Shown in pieces: positions 7,106 to 16,303 of a stretch of DNA of 64,000 nt (its first letter is position 1; each line of letters begins with the position of its first letter). The position numbers and the translations under genes are program-made. Origin of the DNA: Hyphomicrobiales bacterium (GTDB taxonomy: Bacteria; Pseudomonadota; Alphaproteobacteria; Rhizobiales; Rhizobiaceae); the NCBI GenBank assembly GCA_900466575.1, contig UBMP01000018.1, positions 44,803 to 108,802 of the forward strand, written 5' to 3'. The notes below the pieces were generated by a model. The model made no database searches and had not been told where the DNA came from. It saw only the letters and a program-made list of their open reading frames with translations.

Positions 7106-9217
7106 ATGTTTGATGTTATTTTTTGCATCGTCGTTGAGCATGATCTCAAACTTGTGGCCCTTGCAGCGATAATTTGCATTCTTGGCAGCTGGCTTTCATT
7201 CCGGCTGCTGGATCGCGGATTCATGGATAGCGGACTGATCGGACTGGGCTGGAACTTCCTGGCTGCCACGGCAGCAGGCTCCTGCGTCTGGTCCACGCAC
7301 TTTATCGCGATCCTCGCGTTCAGGACGGGCGCGCCCGTCAGCTTCGATCCCGTGTTGACCATCGTGTCGCTTCTGATCGCGATTGCCGGCATTTTTGCCG
7401 GGCTGGCCGCCACGTCCGTGTCGATTCCTTTCAGCGCCGCGGGCGGCGGCATTCTCGTCGGTTTGGGCGTCGCCGCGATGCACTATGCGGGCATGAACGC
7501 CTATCACGTCGACGGCCTTGTCAACTGGAACAGGACGTTCGTGGTCGTGTCTGTCGCCATCATCGTCGTCGCATCAATCGTCGCGCTCGGCTTGATGAAG
7601 CGTCAGGACCTTAGGGCGCGGCCCGAAAAGGCTGCAGGTATTTTCGCGGCGGGCATTATCGGTCTGCATTTCACGGGCATGACCGCCATGACGGTCACAC
7701 CCCTCGTGTTGCGGGGGGCGAGCATTCCGCAAGGCTCCTATCTTGCGATGGCAATGGCGATCGCGCTGGCGTGCATCGTGATTGCCGGCACCGGACTGAC
7801 ATCCTTCGTCATCGACCACCGGATGCGCAGCGATTCCGATCGCAAGCTCTACAAGATGGCTCTCTACGATACCCTCACCGGCCTGCCGAACCGGCAGAAT
7901 TTCACCGACAAGCTTCTGGCGGCGATTGCGCAGAGCGACAAGACAGGATGCGGCTTTGCCTTCATTGGCATGGATCTCGACCGATTCAAGGAAATCAACG
8001 ATCTGTGGGGCCATCAGGCCGGAGATACAGTGCTTGGGGAGGTCGGCGAGCGTCTGGCCGCACTCAAGTCGGAACGCCTCTTCTTCGCACGGCTTGGCGG
8101 TGACGAATTCGCCCTGATCTCCCGCTGCAGCGACGAGAAGCTCGTCTTCGAAGACATGATGCAGATCAAGAACGCGCTCGTTCGTCCGATCACGCTCGGC
8201 GACGGCACGGAGGTGAGCATCGGCGTCAGCCTGGGTGCGGCTTTCTATCCGACCGATGCGCCCGACGCCCAGGAACTCGTGAGCCGTGCCGACTTGGCGA
8301 TGTATCGCGCCAAGGCAAGTCCGATCACCTCGATCTGCTTCTATGATTCCGGGATGGATGAGGTCGTGCGTCGGCGCAAGGCGCTTGCCGCCGACCTCAG
8401 GAACGCGCTCGCCAACGGCGAACTGGAACTTTACTACCAGATGCAGAATGAGGTCGATACGGAAGTTGTAACCGGCTACGAGGTCCTGCTGCGCTGGCGG
8501 CATCCGGCGCGCGGTATGGTCTCTCCGGTCGACTTCATCCCGATTGCGGAGGAGAGCGGCCTGATCATGGAAATCGGCCGATGGGTCCTGCAGACGGCCT
8601 GCGAGCAGGCATCAACATGGCCCAACAATCTGCGCATTGCCGTCAACCTCTCACCCATTCAGCTCAGCGATCCCAAGCTGCTGACCACCGTGCGCAAGGT
8701 TCTCGAGGAGACCGGGCTTGCCCCGCACCGGCTCGAACTGGAACTGACGGAATCGTCCATCATCGAAAACCGGGAACGCACGCTGTCGGTGCTGTCGCAG
8801 ATCAAGGCGCTGGGCGTAACCATCGCACTTGACGATTTTGGAACCGGCTACTCTTCGCTCGAAACGCTGAGAACCTTCCCGTTCAACAAGATCAAGCTCG
8901 ACCGGTCCTTCATGAACCAGATCGAGGAAAGTCCGCAGGCCCGGGCCATCATTCGCGCCGTACTTGCGATTGGCAAGAGCATGAATGTGCCGGTTCTCGC
9001 CGAAGGCGTGGAAACCCGCAGCCAGCTCGAAATCCTGCGGCAGGAAGGCTGCGACGCCATGCAGGGCTATCTGCTGGGCAGACCCGCTCCGCATGAGACG
9101 ATCCTGGCCAGCTTCGCGTCGATGGACGAAATCGCGGATCGGAACTCCGCCCTGCTCGGGGCTGTGATGCAAAACGTAAATGCAAACGGGGAAACGGTCC
9201 GGGCTGCGGCCGGGTAA
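7106..9217 (+). CDS. MHYT-GGDEF-EAL membrane signalling protein (c-di-GMP turnover)
   Basis: 703-aa inner-membrane protein. The first 235 residues form about seven helices with MHYT-type motifs (STHFIAI, MHYAGM, LHFTGM). The domain is thought to sense a diatomic gas or bind copper. A GGDEF domain follows (RLGGDEFAL near 330), then an EAL domain. The EAL domain has EVLLRW in place of EALLRW but keeps the other key residues: NLS, ELTES, DDFGTGYSSL, KLDRSF and EGVET. It is therefore probably an active c-di-GMP phosphodiesterase. The product-inhibition RxxD site before GGDEF is absent (SERLFFARL). No good ribosome binding site precedes the ATG. The gene stands alone. Confidence 0.9.
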   Translation: MFDVIFCIVVEHDLKLVALAAIICILGSWLSFRLLDRGFMDSGLIGLGWNFLAATAAGSCVWSTHFIAILAFRTGAPVSFDPVLTIVSLLIAIAGIFAGLAATSVSIPFSAAGGGILVGLGVAAMHYAGMNAYHVDGLVNWNRTFVVVSVAIIVVASIVALGLMKRQDLRARPEKAAGIFAAGIIGLHFTGMTAMTVTPLVLRGASIPQGSYLAMAMAIALACIVIAGTGLTSFVIDHRMRSDSDRKLYKMALYDTLTGLPNRQNFTDKLLAAIAQSDKTGCGFAFIGMDLDRFKEINDLWGHQAGDTVLGEVGERLAALKSERLFFARLGGDEFALISRCSDEKLVFEDMMQIKNALVRPITLGDGTEVSIGVSLGAAFYPTDAPDAQELVSRADLAMYRAKASPITSICFYDSGMDEVVRRRKALAADLRNALANGELELYYQMQNEVDTEVVTGYEVLLRWRHPARGMVSPVDFIPIAEESGLIMEIGRWVLQTACEQASTWPNNLRIAVNLSPIQLSDPKLLTTVRKVLEETGLAPHRLELELTESSIIENRERTLSVLSQIKALGVTIALDDFGTGYSSLETLRTFPFNKIKLDRSFMNQIEESPQARAIIRAVLAIGKSMNVPVLAEGVETRSQLEILRQEGCDAMQGYLLGRPAPHETILASFASMDEIADRNSALLGAVMQNVNANGETVRAAAG

Positions 9218-9267
9218 AGATGAAGATCGCAATCCGGACCCGTGAAAACGCGCCCCGCCTGCCCAGC

Positions 9268-9296
9268 CTTGACTTTCCGCCGCTTTTCCTGTTTAA
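9268..9296 (+). promoter_or_regulatory. Candidate housekeeping promoter for ffh
   Basis: CTTGAC, an ideal alphaproteobacterial -35, is followed after 17 bases by GTTTAA as a weak -10. It leaves a leader of about 180 bases before ffh. The rest of the 9218-9481 gap shows only a small hairpin CCGGGA-CTTCGA-TCCCGG. Confidence 0.4.
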
Positions 9297-9481
9297 GCCC
9301 CGCAAAATCCGTCTCAAGGCAAGCTTGAGCCACTGACCGGGACTTCGATCCCGGAGGTCAACATCCGGCAGCGCGATGCGCCCCCGGATGCCACACTGCT
9401 TTGTGCTGAAGTGTTTTACGCTTGCATTCGGGCCGGACAATACCGACGTTTCGGACATCCCGAAACGAAAAGGACGACACG

Positions 9482-11035
9482 ATGTTTGATAACCTCCAGG
9501 AACGTCTTGGCTCCATCCTGAATGGGCTGACCGGACGTGGCGCGCTTTCGGAAGCTGACGTTTCCGCGGCGCTGCGTGAGGTGCGCCGTGCGCTTCTGGA
9601 AGCCGACGTCGCGCTCGAAGTCGTTCGTGGCTTTACCGACCGTGTCCGCGAAAAGGCCGTCGGCGCGGAAATCCTGAAGTCGATCAAGCCTGGCCAGATG
9701 GTCGTCAAGATCGTCCATGACGAACTGATCGACATGCTGGGCACGGATGGCGAAGGCATCAGCCTCAACGCCGCCGCCCCCGTCGTCATCATGATGGTCG
9801 GCCTCCAGGGCTCGGGTAAGACGACGACCTCGGCCAAGATCGCCAAGCGGCTGACCACGCGCGAGCGCAAGAAGGTCCTGATGGCCTCGCTCGACACGCG
9901 CCGCCCGGCAGCGCAAGAACAGCTGCGCCAGCTGGGCGTCCAGACCGGCGTCGACACGCTGCCCATCATCGAAGGCCAGTCGCCGGTCGATATCGCAGCC
10001 CGCGCCGTTCAGGCCGCCAAGCTCGGCGGCCATGACGTCGTCATCCTCGACACCGCCGGCCGCACCCACATCGACGAACCGTTGATGGTGGAAATGGCCG
10101 ATATCAAGAAAAAGGCCAATCCGCACGAAATCCTGCTGGTCGCCGACGCGCTGACCGGTCAGGACGCCGTCAACCTCGCCCGCAATTTCGATGAGCGCGT
10201 CGGCATCACCGGCCTGGTTCTCACCCGCATGGACGGCGATGGCCGCGGTGGTGCCGCTCTTTCGATGCGTGCCGTTACCGGCAAGCCGGTCAAGCTCATC
10301 GGCGTCGGCGAAAAGATGGACGAACTCGACGAGTTCCATCCCCGCCGTATCGCCGACCGCATTCTCGGCATGGGCGACATCGTCTCGCTCGTCGAACGCG
10401 CCGCTGAATCCATCGACGCCGAAAAGGCCGCCGCCATGGCGGCCCGCATGGCCAAGGGCAAGTTCGACCTCAACGACATGGCCGACCAGATCCGCCAGAT
10501 GGAAAAGCTCGGCGGCATGGGCGGCATCATGGGGATGATGCCCGGCATGGCCGGCATGAAGGACAAGATGGCCGCCGCCGGCCTCAACGACAATATCTTC
10601 AAGCGTCAGCTCGCCATCATTTCCTCGATGACCAAGGCCGAGCGCGCCAATCCCGATATCCTGAAGCATTCCCGCAAGAAGCGCATCGCGGCCGGCTCCG
10701 GCACGGATGCCGCCGACATCAACAAGCTCCTGAAAATGCACCGCCAGATGGCCGACATGATGAAAATGATGGGCGGCAAGAAGGGCGGCATGATGAAGCA
10801 GATGATGGGCGGGCTTGCCGGCAAGATGGGTCTGGGCGGCATGATGGGCGGTGGCATGCCGGACCTGTCGAGCATGGACCCCAAGCAGCTCGAGGCGCTC
10901 GCCAAGCAGGCGGAAGCCTCCGGCCTCACCAAGGGCATGGGTGGATTGCCCGGTGGGCTTCCCGGTTTGGGTGGACCGAAATTGCCGGGTCTCGGCGGGC
11001 TTCCGGGCCTGCCCGGCCTGCCGAAGAAGAAGTAA
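9482..11035 (+). CDS. ffh: Signal recognition particle protein Ffh (SRP54)
   Basis: SRP GTPase of 517 aa that binds 4.5S RNA and signal peptides and delivers ribosomes to FtsY, also encoded in this window. The N and G domains carry GLQGSGKT (about residue 107), DTRRPAA, DTAGR and TRMDGDGRGG. The M domain is rich in methionine and ends in a Gly-Met-Leu-Pro tail with GLPGL repeats, usual in rhizobia. I chose the ATG at 9482 (MFDNLQERLGSI), where family members begin. An in-frame extension to 9422 is not family-like. The chorismate mutase gene follows after a few bases. Confidence 0.97.
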   Translation: MFDNLQERLGSILNGLTGRGALSEADVSAALREVRRALLEADVALEVVRGFTDRVREKAVGAEILKSIKPGQMVVKIVHDELIDMLGTDGEGISLNAAAPVVIMMVGLQGSGKTTTSAKIAKRLTTRERKKVLMASLDTRRPAAQEQLRQLGVQTGVDTLPIIEGQSPVDIAARAVQAAKLGGHDVVILDTAGRTHIDEPLMVEMADIKKKANPHEILLVADALTGQDAVNLARNFDERVGITGLVLTRMDGDGRGGAALSMRAVTGKPVKLIGVGEKMDELDEFHPRRIADRILGMGDIVSLVERAAESIDAEKAAAMAARMAKGKFDLNDMADQIRQMEKLGGMGGIMGMMPGMAGMKDKMAAAGLNDNIFKRQLAIISSMTKAERANPDILKHSRKKRIAAGSGTDAADINKLLKMHRQMADMMKMMGGKKGGMMKQMMGGLAGKMGLGGMMGGGMPDLSSMDPKQLEALAKQAEASGLTKGMGGLPGGLPGLGGPKLPGLGGLPGLPGLPKKK

Positions 11036-11047
11036 GGAGTGCGTTTG

Positions 11048-11353
11048 GTGATCGATCCCGAAATCAAGGCAAAGCTTTCCGGCTATCGCCAGTCGATCGA
11101 CAATATCGACGCAGCACTCGTCCACATGCTCGCCGAGCGCTTCCGCTGCACCAAGGAAGTCGGCGTCTTGAAGGCCACGCATGAATTGCCGCCGTCTGAT
11201 CCGGCGCGCGAGGAATACCAGATCGAACGTCTTCGCCGTCTGGCGAAGGAGGCCAATCTGGACCCGGATTTCGCCGAGAAGTTCTTGAACTTCATCATCA
11301 AGGAAGTCATCCGGCATCATGAAGCCATCGCCGCCGAACATAACGGCAAGTGA
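11048..11353 (+). CDS. Chorismate mutase (AroQ class, monofunctional)
   Basis: Small all-helical enzyme of about 101 aa that converts chorismate to prephenate for Phe and Tyr synthesis. Family features visible are the N-terminal YRQSIDNIDAALVHMLAERF, with an Arg and an acidic residue for the active site. The second helix has RCTKEVGVLKA and the end has FLNFIIKEVIRHHE. The strong AAGGAG at 11034-11039 best serves the GTG at 11048, eight bases away. A GTG at 11039 lies inside the ribosome binding site. It follows ffh closely and is probably co-transcribed with it. Confidence 0.88.
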   Translation: MIDPEIKAKLSGYRQSIDNIDAALVHMLAERFRCTKEVGVLKATHELPPSDPAREEYQIERLRRLAKEANLDPDFAEKFLNFIIKEVIRHHEAIAAEHNGK

Positions 11354-11480
11354 AGGCTAAAGCCGCATCGGACCGAAAATTTGATGCACAAACAAGGAAA
11401 TACGCAGCATTCCGCTGCAAACGACATGTCACGAAATCGCCGCCTGCAAGCGGCACATCAATGCCTGAAGGAGAAATGAA

Positions 11481-11837
11481 ATGGCACTGAAGATTCGTCT
11501 CGCCCGCGGTGGCTCCAAGAAGCGTCCGTACTACCATATCGTCATCGCTGACGCCCGCTCGCCGCGCGACGGCCGTTTCCTGGAGAAGGTCGGTTCCTGG
11601 AACCCGATGCTCGCCAAGGACGCTGAAGGCCGCATCGTGATCGACAACGCCCGCGTTCAGCATTGGCTCGACAACGGCGCACAGCCGACGGACCGCGTCC
11701 TGCGCTTCCTGAACGACGCCGGCCTTGCCAAGCGCGAAGCCCGCAACAACCCGGAAAAGGCAAAGCCGGGCAAGAAGGCCGTCGAGCGCGCCAAGGAAAA
11801 GGAAGCCAAGGCCGCTGAAGCCGCTGCTGCGGAATAA
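11481..11837 (+). CDS. rpsP: 30S ribosomal protein S16
   Basis: 118-aa ribosomal protein with the standard N-terminus [20 protein letters not shown] and the family core [12 protein letters not shown] and [20 protein letters not shown]. The last 30 residues are an Ala/Lys/Glu-rich tail, common in alphaproteobacteria. AAGGAG lies six to ten bases before the ATG. It starts the rpsP-rimM-trmD-rplS cluster found in most bacteria. Here a terminator and a small unknown gene separate it from rimM. Confidence 0.97.
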   Translation: MALKIRLARGGSKKRPYYHIVIADARSPRDGRFLEKVGSWNPMLAKDAEGRIVIDNARVQHWLDNGAQPTDRVLRFLNDAGLAKREARNNPEKAKPGKKAVERAKEKEAKAAEAAAAE

Positions 11838-11908
11838 GGCGAGCAATTGACGGCCCGAGCAGAAGCGAGGGCTGTCGGCTTTCCGGTAGCTCCGAAGATG
11901 AGCTCTTT

Positions 11909-11946
11909 GTCCCCTGCGTCGCAAGATGCGGGGGACTTACTTTTTG
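11909..11946 (+). terminator. Rho-independent terminator after rpsP
   Basis: GTCCCC...GGGGAC hairpin (11909-11936), extended by inner GC pairs and followed by TTACTTTTTG. It lies 70 bases past the rpsP stop. Confidence 0.75.
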
Positions 11947-11965
11947 ATGACGTGCCTTCTTGAGG

Positions 11966-12193
11966 TTAGGGAGTATCGCGGTCCCGTTTCTGCGCCGCCC
12001 TATAAATAGCGACCATCCAGCCAATCAAGAAGAACGGGTAGAACAGAGCGAGGACAACGATAATAAATACCGGCCTTCGTTCATTTCCAAAATTTAGAAT
12101 GAAAAATGGAAATGCTACGTACACAACGAAGAACGCCCAATCACCAAATGACGCATTCCCGATCACGATCTTGAAGAAATTTGTTATTTTCAT
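11966..12193 (-). CDS. Small two-helix membrane protein, unknown function
   Basis: 75-aa open frame on the opposite strand from its neighbours. It encodes a polar start (MKITNFFKIVIGNASFGD), two strongly hydrophobic helices (about residues 18-34 and 42-63) and a charged tail RAAQKRDRDTP. The DNA here is clearly more AT-rich than rpsP and rimM on either side, which suggests recent arrival. A CAGGAA run sits directly before the ATG and is a poor ribosome binding site. I recognise no family. The clean two-helix pattern supports a real gene, but it could be chance. Confidence 0.45.
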   Translation of the reverse strand: MKITNFFKIVIGNASFGDWAFFVVYVAFPFFILNFGNERRPVFIIVVLALFYPFFLIGWMVAIYRAAQKRDRDTP

Positions 12194-12419
12194 TTCCTGA
12201 GCGACGCCGTTAGTGGAAGAGCAGAGCTTGTCAAGAACCGACTAGACTCTAACCGAATATTGTTGAAATCGATCTACCCCGCAAAATTTGAATATCGCTT
12301 TGGCTCACTATGGCCATGCGTGATGCTTTTCGATACGCCATTCCTGCCGTATTGGTAACACATCGGCTTGAAGGCGGCAGAACGAAAGCTGATGACTCTC
12401 CGATTGGAATGGCCCAAGG

Positions 12420-13058
12420 ATGCCGAGAAATTTGCAGACAAAGCTTAAGAACCCCGTTCTCATGGCGACCATTGGTGCCGCGCAAGGTCTGCGTGGCGAA
12501 GTGCGCGCCAAGACCTATACGACCGAGCCGACGGCGCTCGGCGATTACGGCAATCTGCATGCGGCCGACGGGCGGGTGTTTGAAATTCTCGACATTCGCG
12601 AGATGAAGGACATGGCCGTCGTGCGCTTCAAGGGCGTGAACGACCGCAATGCGGCGGAAGTGCTGCGCGGGCTCGATCTCTTCATCGAGCGCGACAACCT
12701 GCCGAGCGAGCTGCTGGAGGACGACGAGTTCTTCTACGCCGATCTCGAAGGGCTGGAAGCCTTCGACGCGACCGGCAGGAGCTATGGCATCGTCTCCGGC
12801 ATTTTCGATTTCGGCGCAGGCGACCTGCTGGAGCTGAAGGCCCCCGCCAAGCGCCCGCTGCTCATTCCCTTCTCCGAAGCCGCCGTGCTGGAGATCGATC
12901 TGGAAGAGGGCCGCATTCTGGTCGACCCGATTGCCGCCGGTCTCATTGACGACGGCGACAACGGAGACGGCGAAAAGGGTCCCGGCAGCCGCAAGCGCAG
13001 CCCGCAGGACAAGGGCCCGCAAACCAAAGGCAAGAACGGCGGAGACGCGGAGAAGTGA
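12420..13058 (+). CDS. rimM: 16S rRNA processing protein RimM
   Basis: 30S assembly factor of 212 aa that binds S19 and helps mature the 16S 3' domain. The N-terminal RimM barrel ([24 protein letters not shown]) is followed by a PRC-barrel domain with [14 protein letters not shown] and the [14 protein letters not shown] motif. The last 35 residues are a Lys/Gly-rich tail. The ATG at 12420 is the family-like start, and an internal ATG at the MATIG position is possible. The stop overlaps the GTG start of trmD (GTGA). Confidence 0.93.
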   Translation: MPRNLQTKLKNPVLMATIGAAQGLRGEVRAKTYTTEPTALGDYGNLHAADGRVFEILDIREMKDMAVVRFKGVNDRNAAEVLRGLDLFIERDNLPSELLEDDEFFYADLEGLEAFDATGRSYGIVSGIFDFGAGDLLELKAPAKRPLLIPFSEAAVLEIDLEEGRILVDPIAAGLIDDGDNGDGEKGPGSRKRSPQDKGPQTKGKNGGDAEK

Positions 13059-13741
13059 CCTTCCGCGCCACGATCCTCACGCTCTATCCGGAAATGTTTC
13101 CGGGCTTTCTCGGCCAATCGCTTTCCGGCAAGGCACTGGAGCGCGGCGCTTGGGTTGTCGAACCCGTCCAGATCCGCGACTTCGCCACCGACAAGCACCG
13201 TTCGGTCGATGACACGCCGTCGGGCGGCGGGGCCGGCATGGTGCTGCGCGCCGATATTCTCGCCAAGGCCATCGATTCCGTTGGCGACGACGACCGCCCC
13301 CGCCTGCTGATGAGCCCGCGTGGCAAGCCGCTCACGCAAAAGCGCGTCCGCGAACTCGCAGAGGGCCCCGGCGCAGTGATCGTCTGCGGTCGCTTCGAAG
13401 GCGTGGATCAGCGTGTCATCGACGCCCGCAATCTCGAGGAAGTCTCCATCGGCGATTACATTCTCTCCGGCGGAGAGCCGGCCGCGATGATCCTGCTCGA
13501 CGCCGTCATCCGCGTCCTGCCCGGCGTGATGGGCAACGACCAGTCGGGCGTGCATGAAAGCTTCGAGAGCGGGCTTCTCGAACACCCGCACTACACCCGC
13601 CCGCCCGTCTTCGAGGGTCGCGAAATCCCGGAAGTCCTGACCTCCGGCAATCACGCCAAGATCGAGAAATGGCGGCACGAACAGGCGCTGAAGCTCACCG
13701 CCGAGCGCAGGCCGGACCTGCTTCAAGCCTTGAAGAAATAA
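13055..13741 (+). CDS. trmD: tRNA (guanine-N1)-methyltransferase TrmD
   Basis: Makes m1G37 in tRNAs with G36, which prevents +1 frameshifting. The 228-aa knotted (SPOUT) methyltransferase has the S-adenosylmethionine-binding trefoil sequence [14 protein letters not shown] and [10 protein letters not shown], plus [11 protein letters not shown]. The GTG start is coupled to rimM by overlap. The 3' end overlaps the convergent TauE/SafE-like gene by 19 bases, an unusual tail-to-tail overlap. Confidence 0.95.
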   Translation: MTFRATILTLYPEMFPGFLGQSLSGKALERGAWVVEPVQIRDFATDKHRSVDDTPSGGGAGMVLRADILAKAIDSVGDDDRPRLLMSPRGKPLTQKRVRELAEGPGAVIVCGRFEGVDQRVIDARNLEEVSIGDYILSGGEPAAMILLDAVIRVLPGVMGNDQSGVHESFESGLLEHPHYTRPPVFEGREIPEVLTSGNHAKIEKWRHEQALKLTAERRPDLLQALKK

Positions 13742-14469
13742 TAGCCCGCAAGAAACAGCCCCACCGCAATCACCGCGTAGCGCATCCACTTCTGCGGCAC
13801 GCGCTTGGCGAGCCAGACACCGTAATAGCCGCCAATGCCGGCGCCCGGCAGCATGATGATGCCATGCAGCCACGAGATCGCGCCGCCTGCCGTGAAGACG
13901 ACGATGGCGACAGCGGCGATGACGATCGAGAGGAAATTCTTGATCGCGTTGAGGCGATGATAATCGCCACCGGTGGCAAGACCCAGCGAGGCGAGCATCA
14001 TGATGCCCATGCCCGCGCCGAAGAAGCCGCCATAGACGGAGGTGACGAGCTGGGTGAGGATGCCGACAGGCGAGCTCGGCGGGTGCTCCTTCTCCACCTT
14101 CGGCCGCAGCTTCGGCCCGGCGGCAAAGAGCGCGGTCGCAGCCAGAAGCAGCCAGGGCACGAGCTTCTTGAAGGACGGATTGTCGAGCGAAAGCAGCAGC
14201 AGCGCGCCGCCGAGCGAACCCACAAGCGAAATCGCCGACAGGATGAGGATCGGCTTCCACTCGCGGGCGATTTCGCGGCGATAGGCAAGCGCCGAGGTGA
14301 TGTAGCCGGGAAACTGCACGATGGAAGACGTTGCATTGGCTGCAATCGGTGGCACGCCGAACAGCGTCATCGCGCCGAAGGTCAAAAACGTGCCGCCGCC
14401 GGCGACGGCATTGATCGCGCCGGACAGAAGCCCGGCAACGAAAAGCAGAATTCCAGCCAAAATTGTCAT
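13723..14469 (-). CDS. Sulfite exporter TauE/SafE (TSUP) family protein
   Basis: 248-aa inner-membrane protein with about eight helices in two related halves. The family motif [15 protein letters not shown] lies in the first half and a matching [14 protein letters not shown] in the second. Members export sulfite, sulfoacetate or other organosulfur anions, but the substrate here is unknown. The first bases of the leader fold into a GC hairpin that contains the ribosome binding site (see 14476-14497). The NCS1 permease lies upstream in the same direction with 61 bases between, so the two may be co-transcribed. Confidence 0.9.
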   Translation of the reverse strand: MTILAGILLFVAGLLSGAINAVAGGGTFLTFGAMTLFGVPPIAANATSSIVQFPGYITSALAYRREIAREWKPILILSAISLVGSLGGALLLLSLDNPSFKKLVPWLLLAATALFAAGPKLRPKVEKEHPPSSPVGILTQLVTSVYGGFFGAGMGIMMLASLGLATGGDYHRLNAIKNFLSIVIAAVAIVVFTAGGAISWLHGIIMLPGAGIGGYYGVWLAKRVPQKWMRYAVIAVGLFLAGYYFFKA

Positions 14470-14475
14470 GCTACT

Positions 14476-14497
14476 CCCCCGGCCCTATCACCGGGGG
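14476..14497 (-). promoter_or_regulatory. Hairpin covering the ribosome binding site of the TauE/SafE gene
   Basis: On the minus strand CCCCCGG-TGATAGGG-CCGGGGG is followed by AGTAGC and the ATG. The Shine-Dalgarno GGGGGAG is the 3' arm of this seven-GC-pair stem. No U-run follows, so it is not a simple terminator for the upstream permease. Translation control is an inference. Confidence 0.45.
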
Positions 14498-14530
14498 CTA
14501 GCATGTAACGCGGCCTGTTGCAAAGCAACG

Positions 14531-15976
14531 TCAAGCCGTGCGCACCCGCGGGCGCATGGCGGCCAGCGCCATGTAGGATAGTCCCCCGATGATCACGCCG
14601 AAGAACCACCCATAGGTTCCCCACCAAGCAGGAAGCACGTTGGTGAAGGTCGGCAGGATCGAGGAGAAGATCGCTCCAGCGACGAAGGCCACGATGGCGT
14701 TCGTGTTCCAGCCGCCCTGGAAGCGGAACTCGCCGTTCTCGTGATAGAGCGCCTCGACATCGAGTTCGCCTTTACGGATGAGATAGTAGTCCACCATCAT
14801 GATGCCGAAGACCGGACCCATGGTCGAACCGATGAAGTTGACGAAATGCGCCGCCCCCGTTTCCCACGGTGCGAACGGGTAGAGAACCAGTGCGATAAGG
14901 GCCGCGATATAGCCGCCGCGCTTGAAGTTGATCTGGCGCGGGAAGACGTTGGCGAAGTCGAAGGCCGGCGAAACGAAGTTGGCCACGACGTTGATGCCGA
15001 GCGTCGCCACCGCAAAGGTAAGCGCCGCAAGCGCTGCCAGGAACCAGCTGTCGAACTTGGCCGAGATCGCATCCGGATGCAGCAGCACTTCGCCATAGAC
15101 CGTAAAGGCCGCCGTCGTGGTGACGCCGGCCACGAGGCAGAAGGCGAGCAGGTTGACCGGCAGACCCCAGAGATTGCCGCGACGCAGCGTCGCCTGATCT
15201 GGCGCGAAGCGTGAGAAGTCGCAGAAGTTCAGGTAAAGCGCGGCGAAATAGGTGATCCAGGTCGCAGCCACGGCCGCGAGAGCCCCAAAGGAGCCGGGAG
15301 CGCCGGAAACGCCCGCGTCTTTCGTGGCGGCAAGCAGAACGTCCTGCGGGATATTCTCGCCGAAGGAGAAGGTGCCCGCCTTGACGATGAGATAGATCGC
15401 CAGGAGTAGCATCATGATCCACACGGCCGGGCCCGCCCAGTCCTGGAACTTGCGCACCGTTTCCATGCCGCGCTGGATGATGAGAAGCTGCAGCGCCCAG
15501 ATGATGACGTAGCAGATCACCTCGAGTGTCGAGTGACCCAGCATGTGGCTCGACTGGTGGAATTGCAGCATGCTTTCGTTGCGAATGAGCAGCGCGACGA
15601 TGGCGCCCGAGGCGGCCGAGGTCTGCGCGCCATACCAGAAGCAGGCGACGATGGCGCGCACCAGCGCCGGAAGGTTTGCCCCGAACGTGCCGAAGGAGGC
15701 CCGCGCCAGAACCGGGAACGGGACGCCAGTCTTGACGCCGGCATTGCCCACAAGGCTCATCAGCACGAAGATGACGAGCGAACCGATGCCGATGGCGATC
15801 ACGAAATTGATGAAACTGCCGCAAAGCAGGAAGAGACTGGCGGCCAGATAATAGCCCCAGAGGCTGTGCACGTCGGAGGTCCAGACGTTGAAAATGGAAA
15901 ATGCGCCCCAGTTGCGTGTTTCCGCAGGCGCCAGATCCTCGTTATACAGCGAGGGCGACGGATTGTTGACGGACAT
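14531..15976 (-). CDS. NCS1 family nucleobase/allantoin-type permease
   Basis: 481-aa membrane symporter of the nucleobase:cation symporter-1 family with about 12 helices. The N-terminal NEDLAPAETRNWGAFSIFNVWTSDVHSLWGY is characteristic, and TGVPFPVLARASFG lies in the third helix region. Likely substrates are cytosine, purines, hydantoins or allantoin, with uptake driven by a cation. I cannot choose between them. I took the ATG at 15976 because GGGGAG precedes it by four bases. Upstream lies a perfect 15-base palindrome (16026-16040), a possible operator. No purine catabolic genes are adjacent. Confidence 0.88.
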   Translation of the reverse strand: MSVNNPSPSLYNEDLAPAETRNWGAFSIFNVWTSDVHSLWGYYLAASLFLLCGSFINFVIAIGIGSLVIFVLMSLVGNAGVKTGVPFPVLARASFGTFGANLPALVRAIVACFWYGAQTSAASGAIVALLIRNESMLQFHQSSHMLGHSTLEVICYVIIWALQLLIIQRGMETVRKFQDWAGPAVWIMMLLLAIYLIVKAGTFSFGENIPQDVLLAATKDAGVSGAPGSFGALAAVAATWITYFAALYLNFCDFSRFAPDQATLRRGNLWGLPVNLLAFCLVAGVTTTAAFTVYGEVLLHPDAISAKFDSWFLAALAALTFAVATLGINVVANFVSPAFDFANVFPRQINFKRGGYIAALIALVLYPFAPWETGAAHFVNFIGSTMGPVFGIMMVDYYLIRKGELDVEALYHENGEFRFQGGWNTNAIVAFVAGAIFSSILPTFTNVLPAWWGTYGWFFGVIIGGLSYMALAAMRPRVRTA

Positions 15977-16303
15977 GATACTCCCCATTGCGATGGCCAC
16001 CCTCCCCAGGCGGCTTTAAAACTCGGCCTAAATTTTAGGCAAATGCGAATTGATTCCTCTTTTTGACGAAATGCAAGGTCTGCCTTACCTTTAAGTCACA
16101 GCATAGAAGGGGGTGACAAAGCCCCGACACTGGTGTATACGCCCGCCCGGAACTGATGGGCTGGGCATGTCTCGGCCCCAACCGTTACCAATAAAGAACT
16201 GGCGAACCCGCTACCGTCTCGTCCGAGGCGCATTCACAAGGCTGTATGCCAAGGGATGATGTGAGCGCTCTGGCTGTTTCAGAAGAACAGAAGGTTGAAG
16301 ACA
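15977..16303. other. Divergent intergenic region, NCS1 permease / rplS
   Basis: No convincing gene is present. The left part holds the permease leader and the palindrome at 16026-16040. The right 200 bases form the rplS leader, with a G-plus-C-rich stretch (GGGCTGGGCATGTCTCGGCCCC at 16158-16179) that can fold. I could not fix a promoter. Confidence 0.5.
16026..16040. promoter_or_regulatory. Palindrome upstream of the NCS1 permease
   Basis: GCCTAAATTTTAGGC is a perfect palindrome of two 7-base arms around one base. It lies 50 bases before the permease start, where an operator would sit. The regulator is unknown. Confidence 0.4.

Noticed and set aside
9416..11341. Open frame of 641 codons opposite ffh
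   Set aside because: His/Asp/Gly-rich reading of the complementary third-position pattern of ffh; no domain.
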